This document shows, piece after piece, positions 41,337 through 53,838 of a stretch of DNA of 64,000 bases (positions within the stretch are counted from its first letter, which is position 1; each line of letters begins with the position of its first letter). Origin of the DNA: Adiantum capillus-veneris (Eukaryota; Streptophyta; Polypodiopsida; Polypodiales; Pteridaceae). Below the pieces are notes generated by a model. The model was not told where the DNA came from. It did not search any database and was given only the letters and a program-made list of their open reading frames with translations. The stretch lies in NCBI GenBank assembly GCA_014529385.2, contig CM043963.1:111591912-111655911 (forward strand), given 5' to 3'. Both the position numbers and the translations under genes were made by a program.

Positions 41337-43610
41337 TCAAATCAAAGATAGGTAAATCCACATCAACCATACATGAGTGAAACATGATTGTCTCTTATGC
41401 AGTCTCTCAATGAAACCCATACACATGTGTGATGTTTTTGCGCCATCGTGCCAGAGGTTGATAGCTTCGGTAAAATCAAATGAGGATAAAGGAGGCCCCT
41501 CAATAGAAATACGCATAAATACATCCAAATTCCTTGTTTCCAATCTATTGCAAAGCTTCCTTTTGATAATTTTTTGTACACTAAAGCCTCTCTCACATAT
41601 GGCAGTACTGCAACACTCTAACATTGCTATTTGAGCAGGGCACCAAAGGTTAGGATACTTCTCACGCCAACAATCACTTTTCCCTATCAAGCACCATGTA
41701 CCCCTCAATGTTTTCCCTTTCCAATCTGAAGCCCCTTCAACTTTAAACATATGAAACTCCCTCCGAATTGAACTTTCATCTACAAGGGGGCCTACTTGCC
41801 TGCCCCCACTTAATGCATGAGCATGAGCAAAATTCTTCACAAAAGCATCCATTTGAGCACCACCAAAACTTTTCAATTGCTACAAAGAAACATGATAGGA
41901 GACAAGATTCCAAAATTTTGCATTAAAGAAGCATTACCAAATCTGGCCTCCAAATGCATTTTTACTTCCATGCAAAATTCACATTGAAAATGAAGAGCAT
42001 CTGTAAAATCTATCCCTATGGCACACCTTTCAATGCGCATGATGTAGTACATGTCACCCTTCATGGCTTTACGCAAATTCCATGGCCATCCATGCTTTAC
42101 ACCATACTCTAGAATGATAGGGAAGCCGTGTCCATCATGGCCGTGCAAATTCATGCCAAATTCATCCACTGTACCTGCAAACTCCATTTCCATAATAGTG
42201 ACAGTAGACGATATCAAGCTAGGAATACTTGTTACATCCACAAAAAACTTTTGAAAGGTTAAGCTTAAGGACGCAAGATGCTCTAAAATATCAGCCAAAA
42301 AGTGAATTGCATAAAAAAATTTAAAATTTTATACCTTGTTATACAACCCAATACTTTCTTCCTGCAAAAAAACGATGAGTGGCTCAAGCACCTCACAAAC
42401 TTTAACTAGGACTTTATAACGGCTCAACCAGTGGAGTTTGTGTACCCTCTCCATTTTCAATGGAGGACAATCATAGACCTCTTGCAATTCTACCAATCTG
42501 GCAAAACACTTCGATGACTTTTTAAACATAGCACCAAGTTCATTAAGTACTCCATCAAGATAATTTGCAAGATCATTACCTTGGAAATCATCGAAAATGC
42601 ATAGGTTTGTGCGATGAGCAACACAATGAATTGGTGTCATATAGGGACTCTACTTCTTTAAAAGCGTCACCAAACCATTGCGTATACCCACCATGACAGA
42701 TGCTCCATCGGAGCCAAAGTTGACCATCTTCTTCTCATCAAGCCCATAAGTTTCAAATAAAGAAAACAATGCATTCTCTAATCCCTTTGATGTTCTATCC
42801 TTAAGTTCTAATAACCCCAAAAAAGCAGTTTCCAACTCATTACCATACATATAAGACGCATACACAATCAAATGCTCCACAGTAGAAATTTCATAGATTC
42901 ATCTACCAAAATCCCAAAAAATGGAGAAGAGGTCAACTTCTATAAAACTCTATTGAAAATAGACTCACTGATGTACGATGCAAAACTTGTGGCTACTTTA
43001 TCATTACGATAGAAAGACAATGTGTTTAGTCCACATGCATCCATCAACTCTATCAAGGCTTGAAACTTAACAAATGCAAGAACTTCCTTCGCAATGTAAT
43101 AAGCGCATAGAAAAAGATTCAAAATATCAACATCCACATTTCCTCTTATTTTGTCGATGCCATCTTTTAATGCTTTCTTCCCATATGCCTTAGAGTAACA
43201 TGCCCATTTGTGTTTCCTTGACGTAACATGACACCTAATTGCACTTAATTGAATATTCACAGAGCCACATGTTCCAAACTCACTTTGACACTTTTTCATG
43301 GACTCACAAATTTTGCAAAACATTCTTCCTTTGCTTGCATCAAAATACACCCAATCAAATGAGAGAGCCCATGCATCATTCCATGCTAAACATGCACTTT
43401 TTATTCTTTCCAACTCAGATGCAACAGAGGTACTAGAGGATACCACATTCAAAGATGACAAATCGCCAGCAGTAGGGTGTGCATCCTTGTTGGAGACATG
43501 TACCTTAACCTTTTTGCGAGATGGGGTCTGAATGCGAGTAAAACTTGGCATGGTCAATAGAGTGGATTGCCTATTAGTCTTATCTGTACATTGCTTTTGT
43601 GCCATCGCAT
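41337..43610 (-). pseudogene. hAT transposase, decayed
   Basis: Minus-strand order: near 43600-42940, N-terminal region (MPSFTRIQTPSRKKVKVHVS) with a zinc-finger-type block (WVYFDASKGRMFCKICESMK, then KCQSEFGTCGSVNIQLSAIR, RKHKW). Then 42880-42650, with MVNFGSDGASVMVGIRNGLV, the catalytic-Asp region. Then 42640-42329 (HCVAHRTNLCIFDDF, VHKLHWLSRYKVL). Then 42298-41880. Then 41876-41337, with the C-terminal hAT dimerisation block (CCSTAICERGFSVQKIIKRK, LETRNLDVFMRISIEGP). The layout resembles the ZNF862/KIAA1586-like group of hAT-derived proteins. Frame changes between each block and a stop near 42650 show it is dead. Terminal repeats were not found. Confidence 0.82.
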
Positions 43611-43638
43611 TTTCCACGAATATCCTGCAAAAAATGAA

Positions 43639-43642
<4 letters not shown>

Positions 43643-43702
<60 letters not shown>
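43643..43702. repeat. (TC)30 microsatellite
   Basis: Uninterrupted TC run just outside the hAT coding start. Confidence 0.98.
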
Positions 43703-43705
<3 letters not shown>

Positions 43706-44223
43706 CAAGCATGCTCTGAGTAAAAAATGGCTACGTAAACAAGCTGCGTAGGCATGAGACATTCTGTACGCAATTATGAACTGCCAGTGTAGGGAGATCA
43801 TGGGCATAAGAATCTTTGTAGGAAAACCATGAACAACTGGCTCAGGTAAAGCATGCTCTGTAGACGATCATCTACATTTGATGCAAAGAAATCTATGGGC
43901 TATCAGTACTGACAGAAAACGAGCATGGAGCCATGGGATTCCACTACATGGCCTACTGGTGCAATGGTCTCTAGAAGGAAGATGAGAATGACTAACATCG
44001 TTGCATGACTTGCATGGGGCATCGGGGCCAAGGGCTGCCGCTCCATGACGAGCTGCAAGAAATCAAGAATGAGCTCCCCGCACATAAATAATCAGTACTC
44101 CAACACTACAGAGAGGGGGGCGGATTGAAGGGGAAACCCATCTTGGACCAATGTAGCTCATGAGCAGATAAGGGGAGACCACAAAGTAGGCCAAAAATAG
44201 GGGGCATTCGGCAAACCCATGAC

Positions 44224-44225
<2 letters not shown>

Positions 44226-44304
<79 letters not shown>
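44226..44304. repeat. (CT)39 microsatellite
   Basis: Uninterrupted CT run. Confidence 0.98.
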
Positions 44305-44308
<4 letters not shown>

Positions 44309-44772
44309 TCCACATCGCAAGGAGAAAACTTGGCAAAATAATGGAAAATCCACAGAAGCTTAAAAACAAGTAACAATATTGTTCCAACCTTAGTTTGGAG
44401 GTGTAACCTTAGATTGGAGAGAGCTGTCAAAAGAAGAGAAGAGCTACTATGAGTCTTCGGCCTCGGCTTCTTGGAGGGGTCCAATCAATGCAGAGAAAGT
44501 TATGCTCTGCAATTTATCAGTGCATTGGCAATGAATCATGATGATAAGGCAAGTTAGGAATCGGGATCCCAATGAGGCAAAAAGAGATCCAATTGCCCTC
44601 ATGTGATTCAGTGCCGCGAGGCTCGAGCCATCCATTCGTCGTGAGCATTGAGCATAGCTCATGAGCGAAGATAGCAGGGGTCAGGGCGCATTAGCTTAGC
44701 AATGGAGCGAGATTAATGAGCATTCTATTATAATTGTTATAAATCACGCACTTAAAGGAGGGCAGAGAGTCT

Positions 44773-44787
44773 AGAGAGAGAGAGAGA

Positions 44788-44841
<54 letters not shown>
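44773..44841. repeat. Compound (GA)n(CA)n microsatellite
   Basis: GA repeats run directly into about 26 CA repeats. Confidence 0.95.
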
Positions 44842-44844
<3 letters not shown>

Positions 44845-45479
44845 TCACCGAGCTTTACTTAGGTTTGAACTTTGAAGCTTCTGGAATTTGGCTTCTACAA
44901 AAGCCAGTCTAGATTATAGATACAAAGCTTTGGGTTGGCTATTTACAGTCCAAGGATCCTCATTGGACCACATAGGGATAATCCACCATTGAACATCTTT
45001 GATTGGTCCTACCATGATTTCTTAAACTTTTAAACCCTTTATGAAAATTGATTTACTAGTTTCTACAAATGGTAACCCTTTGAAACTATTGTTCTCACAC
45101 AAATATACCCTCTAATTTTTTAGTGACAGTGGTGATCTCGTTTCTTCAACAAAATTTACCGTTTTGCAAAACCTTCAAATTTTTTAGTTGCGGATAAAAC
45201 TTTAAACTTCACTGGTCCATTGTAATTGTTTACAGGTTTTCTATGAACAGTGTCTGGAACCTGCAAAAACGCACACACAAACACAAAGTTAAACCCTGAA
45301 CCCTAAATCTACAAGTAAACATGAAAACAATCTCACCTTAGAGTTATGCGCTAACCCACAAGCAAGATTAGCACTTCCGATAGCTTGTTTCGCACCAGAT
45401 CTGTGTGAGATGGGGAAGAAGAGAGCTTGAGAAAACACGCAAGAAGAAGATAAATGCACAGAGAAAGCCCGCGGTTTTT

Positions 45480-45600
45480 TTTTTTGCAGGTGCCGTTGAT
45501 ACGGAAATCGGCTTAGACGTCGGAACAGCTGTCGGAGAAAGCATCGGAAATTGCATGCACGTTGACGTCGGAACAGGTTTCGGAACATGCATCAAAAATT
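45480..45600. repeat. CACTA-like subterminal repeats, left of the chromovirus
   Basis: GTCGGAACA, GTCGGAGAAAGCATCGGAAA, GTCGGAACAGGTTTCGGAAC and related strings recur about seven times in 120 bp. Their style matches CACTA subterminal clusters. A CACTA right terminus (56010-56021) lies on the far side of the chromovirus, so the two may be one element split by it. Confidence 0.5.
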
Positions 45601-45635
45601 TGAAAATCAATATCTTGAAAAACTTTAGCTCCCTT

Positions 45636-47235
45636 TGTAACATTTAATGGCCTAAAAACTTGTGTGTAGCGGAAATTAGCATGAACATAGTGGGCATTTC
45701 ATTAGAATAGATTCCTAATGAGAATTACAAGAGTGCTTGGGTGGAGAGAGCAACAAAAAGCATAACACCTAGCTAGATAGCATGAAGAATACTTTCAAAA
45801 GAGAGAGAAATTAAGCTATTGACAATAGTTGAGGACCAGATTTGCATGGAGCCAGTCCCCCCTCCAAAAGGCTTTGTATTATGGTTTCTCCCATCAAGAG
45901 AGACATTGTACAATACAATTCTTTGTGTTCCTTCAAGACTAGCTAGTGCAATGAAGATGAAAGCTTCATGCACCAAGCAAAACACTTAGCAAACACAACA
46001 TCAATTATCTCTGGTCTCAGAGCCAAGACCTCACACACCTTCAAAGATGGTGAGAGCTAGCAAGGTATGAGAGTAGATTGAGAGTAAGAAGGAGTATTCT
46101 TACGAGAAAAATGTACATCTCCTCACATAATCACTCATATTAGCATAGCTTAGCTTAGTAATTAGTATGGTAGAGGAGATGAGCATGCATTGAGGCTTGG
46201 CTCTTGGTTGGATTTGCATCACAAAGCCAAGAGTTGCTGGTGTAGGCCTCCCTTCTCACAAGCTTGGAGTAGGTGGTAAGCTTTCCATTAAAGCTTGAGA
46301 AGGAGAGAGAGTCTTCTTTACTTCACACATGAGATTGTGTGAGTGTGTGTGTGATAATGCCTTGCAAAAATCAGTCCCCCTCTCTCTCTCTTGGTCGACC
46401 CCTCTTGCTATTTGCTCATGCTCTACTCTCATTGGACCTCCCCATGCCTAGCCAATGGTAATTAATCAGTATAAGTCATAGCCTTCTGACATGTGTCCCC
46501 CTTTCCCCTTTTGTGAGAGCTTTAGGTAATTTAATAATTCAACTAAACTCTCATTGGACCCCTTTGCCTCCTGACCAATAGGAATCAGGTAAGCCATTGG
46601 GATGCTGAATGCTCATTGGACCCTTTGGGAGACTGTCCAATAGTCTTCTAGAGGACTTAATTCTCATTGGTTCTTTTATTAAGTGTTTTTAAATTAATTA
46701 AACTAGATTTACTCTAGCCTAATTCTCATTGGTCCACCTCCAAGGCCATCCAATAGGAATTGGCTACACCTTGTGGGCATCTAGGCTAGGGAGCTGACAT
46801 GTGTCCCTCATTCCCTTTGTGTAAGAGCTTGTGTGTGTGTGTGTGTGTGTGTGTGTGACTTTCTCTCTCATCCCCTACAAGCAAGGCTCGCACCCTCCTA
46901 AGTAGGGATTTGTAAAGACTTTTTTGGACACACACAAAGCATCCAATTCCCCTATGGTTGACCTTTAGACACAACCTTTGAATTTTGGAACCTTAGCATC
47001 TTGAAAGTCTTAATGGGCTGAACCTTAGGGTCTTTTTAGCCCATTGTTGCACATGGCTCTTTTGCAGATGGCCCATCCTTTGGATCCCTATTGTCTCTCC
47101 TTTGGATCCCTACTGTGGCCGGTTTGCTAGCTTAACCAATATTCTAGCTTTTTCTCCCCTGGCACTTCCCTATATTAAATGATCAGTTTAACATGAGAAA
47201 ATCATTAGGAGAATTAGATATTGATTATTATGACA
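45636..47235 (-). repeat. 3' LTR of the chromovirus
   Basis: 1600 bp, TG...CA on the minus strand (TGTCATAATAATC to GTTACA). Contains (GT)n of about 15 units at 46829-46858. Purine-rich GAGAGAGGTAA precedes it as the polypurine tract (about 47236-47250). Confidence 0.9.
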
Positions 47236-47590
47236 TTACCTCTCTCTTGAAATCATAGTTGTCCTCGACTATGGTGTAGATAAGATAAAGCATATTCATG
47301 AGTCCTTTTCTTAGCGGGTAGAGGATCCCTATGTTACCCTACGACATCATTCCACAATGGATGACTAGTCCATTTAGTGCTTGAGAGCCTGAGGCTGCCG
47401 CAAGCATGTCTGCATATTAGTCCTATCAATCTTCCATAGTAGAGTGACGAGCTCTACTTGGTGTTTGGGAGACGTCGTCTCCGAAAACTTGATCTAAGCA
47501 TGCATACTACTTCATTTTCGTGCACAATAAAGAAAAAGAGAGTCTTATAAGACAAAAAAATTGTTCATTTTTAACATTTTGTACATTTGC

Positions 47591-48319
47591 TTACTCTTGG
47601 GAAGCATTGTAAGCATTGACAAGGTTTAAGTTATCCTTTAATTGTATGCCTTGCATCCATCTAGCATCTTCAAAAGGATAATTCTTAAACTTAATAAGAT
47701 ATCGTCGGATAGTCTTACAGCCTCTTAGTACCTTGTATTCATGTCGGAGAATGGACTCGGGCTGCAGCACCTCCTCTTGGTCCTCGATCTCCGGTGGGTC
47801 TTCAATAGTTGATTCTTCAGGTGGCTCTCCTTTGTAAGGCTTTAATAGGCTCACATGGAAAGCATTGTGTATGAGCCAATGATTGGGCAACTTGAGTTGA
47901 TAGTCCATCTCATTGATTGGATTAAGAATCTGGAAGGGACCATAGTACCTTTTTGCTAGTTTAGCATAGTACTTTTGGTGTCCCGTAGGATTCTTGCCCG
48001 TCGTGTGCCTTAATTGAGCCTTGGGAAACTTTAATAAGACCCAATCATTTTCTTTAAAGGCTTGGGCTCTTTTGTTCTTGTCAGCAGCAGTCTTTTGCCT
48101 TTGTTGTGAGATAGAGATAGCATCCTTAATCTTTTGAAAAGATTCTTGTATGTCTCGTCTATACTCATCTGCAGCAAAGATCTTCCCATGTACATTAAGT
48201 AGCAAGGGACTTTTTGATCTTCCCTCAATTACCTCGAAAGGTGATTTTCCCGCGGAAGTATGTACAGTGTTATTGTAAGCATACTCCACTAAGGGTAAGT
48301 ACTTATCCCATTGGGATCT
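47591..48319 (-). pseudogene. pol: Integrase C-terminal part with chromodomain
   Basis: Reads EYAYNNTVHTSAGKSPFEVI (end of the core), DNA-binding GPY/F-like region (KLAKRYYGPFQILNPINEMD, YQLKLPNHWLIHNAFHVSLL) and a chromodomain (ILRHEYKVLRGCKTIRRYLI, KFKNYPFEDARWM). The chromodomain is diagnostic of chromoviruses. It is in frame with the core upstream, with a TAA at 48320 where CAA would fit. Confidence 0.9.
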
Positions 48320-48822
48320 TTAATCTACTTCCATTACATAGGCTTTTAGTAGATCGAGAATTGTTAGGTTAGCTATTTCACTTTGGCCATCCATTTGTGG
48401 ATGATAGGCCGAAGAGAAGTTTAGCCTTGTCCCTAAATTCTCAAAGAAACCCTTCCAGAAATTGCTGGTCATTCTAGGATCTCTATCCGGCACTATAGGC
48501 ATTGGCAAGCCATGGTACTTGAAAATTTGTGAAATTAAGAGGGTTGCCATTTGATGGGCTTTGATAGTCTTTTTGACAGCTTGTTTACTGAACCTGTCTA
48601 CTATCGTCCATATTCCCGTATTCCCATGGATAGACTTAGGCAATCCAAAGATAAAATCCATGGACATGCTCTGCCATGGTGAATTAGGGATTGGCAAGGA
48701 TTGAAGCAATCCAAGTTGCTTCCCTCTATCAAATTTTATCTTTTGGCATACCACACATTTAGAAACATACTCTTGTATGTTTACTTTCATGGTAGGCCAA
48801 TAGAAATATGTTTCAATTCCCT
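48320..48822 (-). pseudogene. pol: Integrase catalytic core
   Basis: Reads YWPTMKVNIQEYVSKCVVCQ (CC of the HHCC zinc site), SMDFIFGLPKSIHGN (first Asp), PIVPDRDPRMTSNFWKGFF (second Asp) and SSAYHPQMDGQSEIANLTIL (Glu). All three acidic residues are in place. The N-terminal part is displaced to 50169-50260 by the TTAA-flanked insertion. Confidence 0.9.
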
Positions 48823-48826
48823 TTAA

Positions 48827-50164
48827 CACTAGAATGGTAATAGGACACTTTTATGTCCTTGGACACTTTTGTGTCCTGTTAAGTGACCATTTTTCTTGAA
48901 TTATTTGAAGATTATGAAAATGAATTTCTAGGTGCTATATATCCACAAAGCTGCCTTATGAGCTGAAAAAAACTTAGAATTTTTTTTTTAGTATCGATCT
49001 CACCATTAACCTTACTCTTGCACAACATTTTTGAACCTAAACTGTGTGAAAAAACGGGTCCTGTTTTTGGCTTTTTTTCAATTTTTGGCAACTATACCAC
49101 TCTAAACTTCATGTTTGTGAGGTTTAGATGGCTAGAGGTTAGGCCTTCATAGTTCTCAACATGTTTTGATGCTTGTAGGGAGAGCTAAGTGTTAAAATTG
49201 AAAGTTAGGACCAATTTACAAGAATTGCATAATCCTGTTTTTTGGGCAAAATTAGCACTTTTATGAATTTTTTGGTGGCTTTCTGGATATCTAAATTCAA
49301 TTTTGATTGTGTAAGTGTAATGTATAACATAAAGCTAATCTTCCTTGAGTTTTGGGGGACCTAATATGTTATATAGCATAGTATATGATGATGGTTGAGT
49401 TTTTTGATTGCTGAAGAATACGATACATTTTAGAGTAGCAAGTATAACTTTCTCAATATTGTTAGTTTCTTAGGCCAATTGTGTGTATTTTGTAGGTAGT
49501 GACCATATCTAATCATAGACTACAAACTTGGCTAGATATTGAGTAGTTTCTATGGGTTTCTAGAGGTCATAATGCTAAACCCAGTTTTTTCATGTTTGTT
49601 GTATTTAGCACTTTATCATTGCCCCCAAGGTTCCAATTGTTAGAGATCCATTATCCTTTTGACATGCTCCATGGCTCCTTTTGAATCCAGAGGCCCAAAG
49701 GGAACTAAGAAAACATGTATATAGTATCTGTATTGAGCGTGACTATAGAAACTTTGATGATAGGTCCGCAGAATGGCAAAAATGCAACTTTTTTGTACCT
49801 TTTTTTTTGCCCAAAAAAAAATTAGTGAGGTAAAAGCAACCATATGTTTTGGTCACCAACCCATTGAAGTTAACGGGGAATTTTATCTCATGTCCTAAAA
49901 AAATCTCCACTCTTATTTATATGCAATCAACCGTAAGAAATTGTTGTTTTGGGCAAAATGCACTGGTCCATCAACTTTGGAGGCTTGTAGTGACCAAGGG
50001 ATGAGAAAAATTACAAGTTTCTCATTTTCTCCATATGTAGTAGTTATTGAACTATAAGCTCATGAAAGGATTTTTCAAAATGAGTGGATCTACTATAGTT
50101 TTGGAATTTTTTCCCAAAACCCTGAATGGACACATTTATGTCCTGTTAGGTTACCATTCTAGTG
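48827..50164. mobile_element. TTAA-flanked non-autonomous DNA transposon, copy A
   Basis: A 1338-bp non-coding insert between TTAA at 48823-48826 and TTAA at 50165-50168. The terminal inverted repeat is CACTAGAATGGTAA (with TTACCATTCTAGTG at the other end). Subterminal 16-bp palindromes are GGACACTTTTATGTCC and GGACACTTTTGTGTCC on the left and GGACACATTTATGTCC on the right. Removing the insert and one TTAA restores the integrase frame exactly (GIQSTLKGIETYFYW). The longest internal frame is under 70 codons, so it encodes no transposase. Confidence 0.85.
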
Positions 50165-50168
50165 TTAA

Positions 50169-51640
50169 GGTAGACTGAATCCCTCTATACCCCGCATAAG
50201 GTGGAGCATGAGATTCATACATTACTTTCTCACGTAGTGAGTTAGTAACACATAGTCTATTGCCATAGAGAAGATAACCATCTTGTAAAGTAAATGGCTC
50301 TTCTTTCTTCCCTAATGCAAGGGCTGATATCACATCTCTAAAATTGGGATCAATAGCATACTCATCTATCATTGAGGATAGATCATTGTGAATTGTTATG
50401 GAAACCGCATTCACTCTCGGACGTCTTGAGAGTGCATTTGCTACTTGATTATGCTTGCCAGCAATGTGAGCAATATGAAAATGAAATTGCGAAAGGAAAT
50501 TTTCCCACCTCATTTGTTTGTCAGAGAGCTTGGTCTACGTCATGAAGTACTTAAGACTTTGGTGATCCGTTCGCAGAATGAAAGGAGTCCCTAATAAATA
50601 GTGCTTCCATGAGTCTAAGGCATGTATAACTGCAAGGAGTTCCTTTTCATATATGTCTAGAGCTTGCTCAACGGGGTCGAGCCTTCGACTTTCATAGCCT
50701 ATGGCGTGCCCTTCTTGGAGCAAAACAGCTCCAAGGCAATCACCACAAGCATCACATTGGACCTCAAATGGTTTTGAGAGGTCCAGTAGTGTAAGCACAG
50801 GTTGAGAGATAAGCTTTTCGAAATCATTGTTCTCCTTAGCAGACCATTTATACCTAACGCTTTTCTTTGTTAGGTCATGTAATGGTTCCGCAATTTGTGA
50901 GAACTTTTCTATGAAGTGTCTAGAGTATGCACACATACCTATAAAGATTCTTAGTTCATGAAGATTCCTTGGTTTAGGCCATCCTTTTATTACCTCTAAC
51001 TTTGATGGATCCATTTGGATGCCATCTTGAGAGATAATGTGACCTAAATACTAAATCTCTTGCAAGAAAAATTCACTTTTCTTTCGATTAACATAAAGTT
51101 TATTCTCTCTTAAAACTTGAAATATTACCTGGAGGTGTTGCTTGTGTTCGTCTAATGAATTAGAGTAGATGATAATATCATCAAAGAACACTCCAGTGAA
51201 GGTTCGATGAGGCCTGAATAGCTTCTCCATCAAGCAGTGGAATGTAGCTGGTGCATTGGTTAAGCCAAAAGGCATGACAATGTATTCGTAAAGACCAAAT
51301 GTGGTGCGAAATGCGGTCTTTACAATGTCTTGATCAACTATCCTTATTTGATGATAGCCACTTTTTAGGTCAATCCTACTGAAGTAGGTCGATCCTTGTA
51401 GCTTATCAAATAGGTCTTCTACCCGTGGAACGGGAAACCTATTCTTGATATTGATCCTATTTAGTGCTATATAGTCGACACACATACGATATGTGCCGTC
51501 TTTCTTTTGCACTAATACCATAGGTGAGAAAAATGGAGATGAGCTAGGCCTAACCATGCCCTTCTCAACTAACTCATGCACTTGCCGCATAATCTCCTCT
51601 TGTTGAGCTTGAGAAACTCTTAAGGAGGTTTGTTAGGCGG
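50169..51640 (-). pseudogene. pol: Reverse transcriptase, RNase H and integrase N-terminus (chromovirus)
   Basis: RT: EIMRQVHELVEKGMVRPSSS, YRMCVDYIALNRINIKNRFP, DLKSGYHQIRI, MPFGLTNAPATFHCLMEKLF and the catalytic VFFDDIIIYS (FFDD variant). RNase H: DPSKLEVIKGWPKPRNLHEL, FEVQCDACGDCLGAVLLQEG, YEKELLAVIHALDSWKHYLL and FILRTDHQSLKY, with its end at AGKHNQVANALSRRP. Integrase zinc site start: SHAPPYAGYRGIQSTL. Two in-frame stops, TAG at 51051 (Lys AAG expected) and TAG near 50532 (Gln CAG expected), lie in one continuous frame. Confidence 0.92.
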
Positions 51641-51682
51641 TGAACTTCCTAGAAGAAGTTCAATTGCATGGTCATCATTACC

Positions 51683-53838
51683 TCATTTAGGAGGTAGCTC
51701 ACAAGGGATTTCGTCAATAAAAACATCTTGAAACCCCTTGAGAAAATTGGATAACTCTAATTCCTTTTGGTTGCTTTTATTTTCTTTTGCTAAAGCATTA
51801 GGTTCATTTTGAGAATCTTTAACAAAAATCATGTACACGAAAATAGAGCTCTTTATTGACTTGTTGAAAGCTGGTGTATGTACAATGGGGATAGTGTTAC
51901 CCATTTCCTTAGAATCTATATACATGTCTTTTTCCCTGAACTTAAAGGAGATTCTCCTTTCAGTGAATTTAACATTGGCAGCCAGGCGATCAAACCATGG
52001 TGCCACTAGGATTACATCCTCATGCTTGAGAGGAGAGATAAAGAAGTCCTCTTTGTCCACATAGCTTTGGACATGAAGCCTCAATTTCCCGATTAAGGGA
52101 GTGACTGAAGCTTCTTGCCCCTTGAAAGCATTGTCTGCGGGTAAGAAATCTCCCATCGCATAGACTTGTATGCCTAGCTTGGTGGCCAACTCTATAGATA
52201 TAAAATTGTGAGTAGAACCAGGGTCAAAGAGAATAAAAGCATCATGTTCTCTTACCTTTCCCCAAGCATGGCATAGAGGAGATCCTTTCTGGTGAGTTTG
52301 GTGAGTCTCCTCCTCTTGGATTTCAACCAAGGTAGCTCTAGGAGGATCTTGGCGGTTGTTCTTTTGGGGACAAGCGCGGTATGCATGCCCTTGTTCGCCG
52401 CACTTGAAACACCGGTTATTCTTGCGATAACGCTCAAGCTCTTCAGGAGAGAGTTTCTTTTTACCTTTGTAAACTCCCTTCTCTTTAGCTTTGTTGGAGT
52501 TTCCCTTAGGAGACTTTTGGACACTGTCCTTCCCCTTAGGCTCATTGGAACCCTTGTTTTCCGTGGGCTTATTATTTCTTTTAGCCCCCACTTGGAAATT
52601 GATTTGAGAGACCACCATAGTATGGTGTATTACCGCCGATATGGTACGTGGTCTTTGGGAGTTGACATACTCCGCCATTTCTTCGGTTAAGCCCGCACAA
52701 AATTGTTGCTTTTGCTCTCCAAAATCCAACTTTTTGAAGATAGTGGCTTTGAGTTGTAGGTCCCAAAACGTGTCTACATATTTGTGGATGGATTCATAGG
52801 GAGAGAGCTTTAAGCTTCGCCATTCGGTGAGCACTTTGTCTTTGGCATCGGTGGCCAAAAATTGCTTCATAATGGAAGCTCTTAAAGATTTCCATGTTTG
52901 CAGAGCTTCATCGTTGGCTCGTAGGCTAGACCACCATTGCCTGGAGGACTTTTGAAAGTGCATAGCTCCATGGCGTAGCTTAGAGGACTCCGTGAAGCCC
53001 TCATCTCCAAACGCCGCATCAAACTGCTGGCAAGACTTTGTCCGTAGCACCAAAGGTGCCATCATAGGTAAGGAAAGAGATGCTCTTCCCTCCCTCTTTG
53101 AACTTCTTCAACTTGGACGACCTCTTCCATGCGTCATAGGATTTCCTATGGTCTCTTCTTTTTGATGGTTCAAAGGTTGCACCATCACTTTCTTCAAAAG
53201 GTGAATAATTTGAAGAAGGTCGAGAAGAGGGTGACCTGTTTCTCGCCTTTTTCTTGTCTTGATCACCATCACTTTCATAAGAGGAAGAGGATGAAGAAGA
53301 TGGAGAAGAGGGTGTCCTCTTTCGCACCTTTTTCTTCTCTTGATTTTTATCATCCCTCTTTGAACTATGGTGTGGAGAAGGGTGCGATGGTCTTCTCCGC
53401 TTTGGTGGTGATGGAGAGCGTTTAGCCCGCCGTCTTTGTGGAGCTATCTCCACTGAGGTGGTGGGAGACTCACTTCTTTCTCCTTCCTTCGGTGGAGGCT
53501 CTTGAGTTCTCCTTTGGGAAGGAGATGCATCATCAAGAAGAAAATTCTTGAGCCCTTCGTATGGATTCTCTTCTTCTTCCCGAATCGGAGAGAGACCTCT
53601 TTTGGAAGTCTCACAAGGAGGCTTCCTAGGTGTTCTCTTGTCATGGTGATGAGCTTGGAGAATCCCATGAGCACAGAGCTGCCGTTGCACTTCTCTTTGG
53701 AGAGATGGATTTCCCATGGCTTGTTGAAGCCTAGAAACAAGATAGTTAGCAAGCATCGGAGCATCATTAGTAGCTTGCTCATTACCAAAATCAAAGTTAT
53801 CAACATTAATTTCACTCTCTTTACTATTGTCAGCCGTT
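51683..53838 (-). pseudogene. gag: Gag and protease (chromovirus)
   Basis: From about 53838 (ESEINVDNFDFGNEQATNDA) through a basic, Ser/Arg-rich segment resembling an SR-type linker (about 53500-53100), a frameshift near 53045, then the Gag core (LRHGAMHFQKSSRQWWSSLR, EWRSLKLSPYESIHKYVDTF), zinc knuckle CFKCGEQGHAYRAC and retropepsin site FILFDPGSTHNFIS (DPGS instead of D[ST]G). It ends with TGA at 51683 where CGA fits the PPKR context. The long SR-like insert is unusual for chromovirus Gag. Confidence 0.88.

Larger units (their letters stand above)
43790..45479. other. Unassigned region with microsatellites
   Basis: No gene recognised. (CT)n at 44226-44304; (GA)n then (CA)n at 44773-44841. 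Open frames here run through these tracts or are short. Confidence 0.5.

Noticed and set aside
43790-44770. Host gene between the hAT and CACTA remnants
   Set aside because: Only short frames crossing microsatellites; no motif, splice signal or conserved block could be supported.
49640-49843. 67-codon frame in TTAA element copy A
   Set aside because: No domain, no start context and no counterpart in copy B.
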